Shown piece after piece: positions 61,284-64,000 of a stretch of DNA of 64,000 nt. How positions within the stretch are numbered: the first letter of the stretch is position 1; every line of letters starts with the position of its first letter. Origin of the DNA: Acidilutibacter cellobiosedens (GTDB lineage Bacteria > Bacillota > Clostridia > Tissierellales > Acidilutibacteraceae); assembly GCF_004103715.1 (NCBI RefSeq), contig NZ_CP035282.1, forward strand, positions 3,679,724 through 3,743,723, in the 5' to 3' direction. Under the pieces are notes generated by a model that made no database searches, was not told the DNA's origin, and worked only from the letters and a program-made list of their open reading frames with translations. Both the position numbers and the translations under genes were made by a program.

Positions 61284-61310
61284 AAAAACACCTACCTTTA
61301 AATAAATCAA

Positions 61311-61337
61311 TAAAACCCAGTATATACTGGGTTTATT
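61311..61337 (-). terminator. Hairpin terminator between jag and mnmE
   Basis: AAACCCAGTATATACTGGGTTT (61313-61334) is a perfect palindrome followed by TTATTGATTTATTT on the minus strand; it overlaps the jag stop codon. Confidence 0.65.
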
Positions 61338-61959
61338 TAGCTTCTATTATAACTCTCCTGTAAGGTTCCTCCCCCTCAGAATGGGTACTGACCCCTTCCA
61401 CATTTTGAAGAGCAGAATGAATAATTCTTCTTTCATAAGGGTTCATAGGCTCCAATCTTATAGAATCTTTAGTATATTGAACTTTTTGTGCCATTTTGTT
61501 AGCCAATCTTATTAAAGTCTCTTCTCTTTTCTTCCTGTAGCCCTTAGTATCAACCAGCACCTTTATATAATTTTCTCTTTTACGGTTAATAAACAAACTC
61601 AGCAAATATTGAATTGCATCCAGCGTATTCCCTCTTTTGCCAATTATTATTCCCATATCCGTACTGCTAATATCTGTTATATTAACATTTATATTTCGTC
61701 CTTTTCTTTCAGCTATACATTTTGCTTTAATATTCATTTTATTAAAAAGCATATTCATAAAATTTTCAATACTTTCTACGGGATCATTAGTTACAGTCAC
61801 TTTTACTTTGGCGTCCTTGTTTCCAATAAAACCTAAAAATCCTTTACTCGGCTCTGTTAATATTTCAATTTGAACGTCCTCCTTATCGGAATCCAATTCT
61901 TCAAGAGCATCCTTAACTGCATCATCTACAGTTTTTGAAACTTTCAATACGGATCTCAT
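61333..61959 (-). CDS. jag: RNA-binding protein Jag/KhpB (SpoIIIJ-associated)
   Basis: This 208-residue protein has a Jag N-terminal domain (KVSKTVDDAVKDALEEL), a KH domain (GIIIGKRGNTLDAIQYLLSL) and an R3H domain (EPMNPYERRIIHSALQ). It is an RNA chaperone-type protein that acts with KhpA and is coupled to YidC by gene order. It begins 1 bp after yidC ends. Confidence 0.94.
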   Translation of the reverse strand: MRSVLKVSKTVDDAVKDALEELDSDKEDVQIEILTEPSKGFLGFIGNKDAKVKVTVTNDPVESIENFMNMLFNKMNIKAKCIAERKGRNINVNITDISSTDMGIIIGKRGNTLDAIQYLLSLFINRKRENYIKVLVDTKGYRKKREETLIRLANKMAQKVQYTKDSIRLEPMNPYERRIIHSALQNVEGVSTHSEGEEPYRRVIIEAK

Positions 61960-61960
61960 A

Positions 61961-62674
61961 TTATTTTAATTCCCCCTTAGCTTTATCCAAAGACCGTTTA
62001 GATATTAACTGCTGAATTATCTGGAATATATTACTTACTACCCAATATAACCCAAGGCCTGCTGAAAAGGATCTTGCAAACCAAAACAACATAAGGGGAA
62101 GAAAAATATTCATTGTCCGTTGAGTAGATTTAGTTTGAGGATCAGCAGCAGCTTGATTAGGCGTAGTAACAGATTGAAAATAAGTCGTTAAACCAACTAT
62201 TAAAGGCGTTCCCCACAAGAAGGGATCCGGCTGTTCCAAATTTTTAATCCATAAAAAATTCTTGCTTAAAGCATCGTAGAAAGCCTTATCCTTAAAAACA
62301 TACTGAACGGGATCCCTCATAACAGCAAAAAAAGCAAACAATATTACCATTTGGACTATAAGCGGTAAGCAAGAAGATGCAGGATTTACTTTGTTTTCCT
62401 TATACAACTGCGCTAATTTAGCAGATTGAGTCTGTGGATCATTTTTATATTTATTTTGAATTTCTTTCATTTTCGGATTCAAGTCATTCATTTTCTTCAT
62501 TGATCTATTCATACTAATAGCGATTGGAAGCAATAAAAATTTAAATATAATGGTAGTAATTATTATTGTCAATGCATAGAAAGACATGGATTTAGGTTCA
62601 TTTCCAATTTTCTCTACCATTTCAAATACGAACCTCATAAGAGCACCCAATGGTGCTGCAAAAATCTTTGACAT
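61961..62674 (-). CDS. yidC: Membrane protein insertase YidC (SpoIIIJ/OxaA)
   Basis: This 237-residue insertase has about five membrane segments and the conserved blocks ITTIIFKFLLLPIAISMNRSM, KMKEIQNKYKNDPQ and LFWFARSFSAGLGLYWVVSN. It is of the short Gram-positive type. It helps integrate membrane proteins with the Sec translocon. Genes rnpA, yidD, yidC and jag follow the usual order. Confidence 0.94.
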   Translation of the reverse strand: MSKIFAAPLGALMRFVFEMVEKIGNEPKSMSFYALTIIITTIIFKFLLLPIAISMNRSMKKMNDLNPKMKEIQNKYKNDPQTQSAKLAQLYKENKVNPASSCLPLIVQMVILFAFFAVMRDPVQYVFKDKAFYDALSKNFLWIKNLEQPDPFLWGTPLIVGLTTYFQSVTTPNQAAADPQTKSTQRTMNIFLPLMLFWFARSFSAGLGLYWVVSNIFQIIQQLISKRSLDKAKGELK

Positions 62675-62688
62675 TAATTAACCCCCTA

Positions 62689-62913
62689 TCATTTAAGTGG
62701 ATCATAGCCACCTGGATTAAAAGGATTGCATCTTAGTATTCTATAAACACTCAATATAGTTCCTTTAAAAAAACCATATTTTTCATAGGCTTCAATGGAA
62801 TATTGAGAACAAGTAGGATAAAATCTACAATGACGTCCAACTAATATATATCTGGAAATAAATTTTTGATAAAACCTTATCAATATTATTGCCAACTTTT
62901 TCATTTTTTTCAC
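62689..62913 (-). CDS. yidD: Membrane protein insertion efficiency factor YidD
   Basis: This 74-residue protein has the UPF0161 pattern [32 protein letters not shown] and [15 protein letters not shown]. It is amphipathic, membrane-associated and assists YidC. It is closely packed between rnpA and yidC. Confidence 0.94.
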   Translation of the reverse strand: MKKMKKLAIILIRFYQKFISRYILVGRHCRFYPTCSQYSIEAYEKYGFFKGTILSVYRILRCNPFNPGGYDPLK

Positions 62914-62920
62914 CTATTCT

Positions 62921-63253
62921 TCATAATAAATGAGTAATTTTGAAAAGATGAAGCATTGCACTTTCAATTTGCTGGTAATTTGAATTTCTGGAATTTATTT
63001 TGGGTATAAAAATTAAATCATACCCTTCCTTTATTTTTAATCGATTAACCCTATAGCTTTCCTTCATTCTTCTTCTCACTTTATTCCTAATTACACTATT
63101 TCCAATCTTTTTCGTAACAGCAAATCCTACTCTATTATAATCCAAATTATTCTTAGATATATACATTACCAGCAATCTATTTCCATAGCTTTTTCCATTT
63201 TCATATACATTTTTAAACTGAATTTTGCTCCTTAAAGTACAAACTTTATCCAT
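62921..63253 (-). CDS. rnpA: Ribonuclease P protein component RnpA
   Basis: This 110-residue basic protein has the RnpA signature KKIGNSVIRNKVRRRMKESYR and the N-terminal LRSKIQFKNVYENGKSYGN. It is the protein subunit of RNase P for tRNA 5' maturation. It follows rpmH by about 50 bp. Confidence 0.95.
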   Translation of the reverse strand: MDKVCTLRSKIQFKNVYENGKSYGNRLLVMYISKNNLDYNRVGFAVTKKIGNSVIRNKVRRRMKESYRVNRLKIKEGYDLIFIPKINSRNSNYQQIESAMLHLFKITHLL

Positions 63254-63306
63254 TACAATGCTCCTTAAAACTTACATTTAATAAAAAGGCCACTTAAAAT
63301 TGCGGC

Positions 63307-63441
63307 CTATGCTGACAATACTTTCCTGCCCTTTCTTCTTCTCCTTCTTAAAACTTCTCTACCTTGTCTTGTACTCATTCTTTTTATAAATCCATGTTCT
63401 CTGCTTCTCTGTCTTTTTTTAGGCTGATATGTTCTTTTCAC
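63307..63441 (-). CDS. rpmH: Ribosomal protein bL34
   Basis: The minus strand from a GTG at 63441 encodes 44 residues reading [18 protein letters not shown] and then the [20 protein letters not shown] tail, the complete L34. An AAGGGGGTG site lies 6 bases before the GTG, which settles the unusual start codon. It is the gene next to the origin. Confidence 0.96.
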   Translation of the reverse strand: MKRTYQPKKRQRSREHGFIKRMSTRQGREVLRRRRRKGRKVLSA

Positions 63442-63539
63442 AAAATACACCCCCTTCAATAACAATTCACTATATAAAAATAGCTAATTTTCATATTAAA
63501 AAACACAAATACTACTATTGATTATAGTTGTATGAATAA

Positions 63540-63990
63540 TTAATGTCAAGATTTTTAAAATACTTATATCCACAAGTAATAATACAATTATTTATAAAAC
63601 TTGTGGATAATTTTATTGATAATGTTTTTTTTTTTTGATATTATATAATAAAAGTGGATAAGTTTTTTCATAATATATTTATTTAGACTTATACACAGAC
63701 TGTGTATAAGTTGTGCATAATTTTTGATTTTATTACTAAAAAATTTGTTTAAACCTTTTAAATCAACAGTTTTTATCCACATATGAATATTATATTTTTC
63801 TGTGGATATTTTTATTTTATTATTACAATTTTTTTTATTTACAATCTGTTATTATTTTATCCACATCTATAACAAAATATATATTATATTCGATTTTCAA
63901 AAAAACTGTGGATAAAGTTGTTGATAACTTTACATTTTTGTTATAATTATTTATTTTTTTGTCTATAATCTTTAATAAATACCATTTAGG
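63540..63990. other. oriC region: DnaA-box cluster between rpmH and dnaA
   Basis: Perfect DnaA boxes (TTATCCACA or its complement) lie at 63602-63610 (-), 63773-63781 (+), 63857-63865 (+) and 63907-63915 (-). One-mismatch boxes lie at 63566, 63653, 63689 (TTATACACA), 63701, 63712 and 63801. The sequence is extremely AT-rich. This is the rpmH-dnaA intergenic region of the Firmicutes origin; the unwinding element may be on the other side of dnaA. Confidence 0.88.
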
Positions 63991-63993
63991 AGG
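63988..63993 (+). promoter_or_regulatory. Ribosome binding site of dnaA
   Basis: AGGAGG is followed by AAGTAAA to the window end, so a start codon is expected at 64001. The gene order identifies it as dnaA on the plus strand. Confidence 0.75.
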
Positions 63994-64000
63994 AAGTAAA

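Overview
The window is AT-rich, low-GC Firmicutes DNA from an anaerobic, probably spore-forming member of the Clostridia (Tissierellia-like is my guess; the 16S gene here would settle it). Reasons: a WalRK/YycHI/WalJ operon, the sporulation protein YyaC, an electron-bifurcating [FeFe] hydrogenase operon, a Soj/Spo0J plus Noc pair, and an origin-type rpmH-dnaA intergenic region at the right edge. DnaA boxes and a ribosome binding site at the last bases show that dnaA starts just beyond the window. Most genes are on the minus strand, which is co-directional with a fork leaving that origin.

Left part (1-17.4 kb): rlmH (cut by the window edge), surE, a CxxH/CxxC protein, htrA, walJ, murA, yycI, yycH, a secreted protein of unknown function, walK, walR and a membrane-anchored gluzincin. 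This is a cell-envelope stress and wall-homeostasis cluster. A divergent plus-strand transcript carries a yybP-ykoY (Mn2+) riboswitch with a terminator ahead of a P2A cation ATPase, followed by a subtilase. A LysM/G5/M23 cell-wall hydrolase faces the subtilase. At 17.7-22.6 kb lies a complete 16S-23S-5S rRNA operon without spacer tRNAs, with a textbook promoter.

Middle (22.8-30 kb): yyaC, a YkuS-family protein, a diacylglycerol-kinase-like lipid kinase, a DUF4446 protein, a cysteine desulfurase-like aminotransferase, adenine deaminase and an Eis-like GNAT. From about 30.1 to 48.9 kb is an insertion-sequence island: a decayed IS21; an IS110 gene split by a 6.6-kb composite insertion (3-bp target duplication) that contains an IS4 element, an IS3 element itself interrupted by a group II intron with an intact maturase, and a zinc-ribbon DDE transposase followed by a strongly structured RNA-like segment; an intact IS21; an IS110 with a bridge-RNA-like leader; and an IS630 with an A8 frameshift site. 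An intact ABC-2 exporter operon sits inside, and pieces of what looks like a second exporter flank the island.

Right part (48.9-64 kb): the hydC-hydD-hydB-hydA operon, a PhzF-like isomerase, then the conserved origin block parB (with a perfect parS site at its 3' end), parA, noc, rsmG, mnmG, mnmE, jag, yidC, yidD, rnpA, rpmH and the oriC/dnaA-box region.

The most notable points are the nested mobile elements, whose junctions can be reconstructed to the base; the nested-stem RNA candidate downstream of the DDE transposase; the IS110 leader; the Mn2+-riboswitch/P2A ATPase pairing; and the unfamiliar secreted protein embedded in the wal operon.
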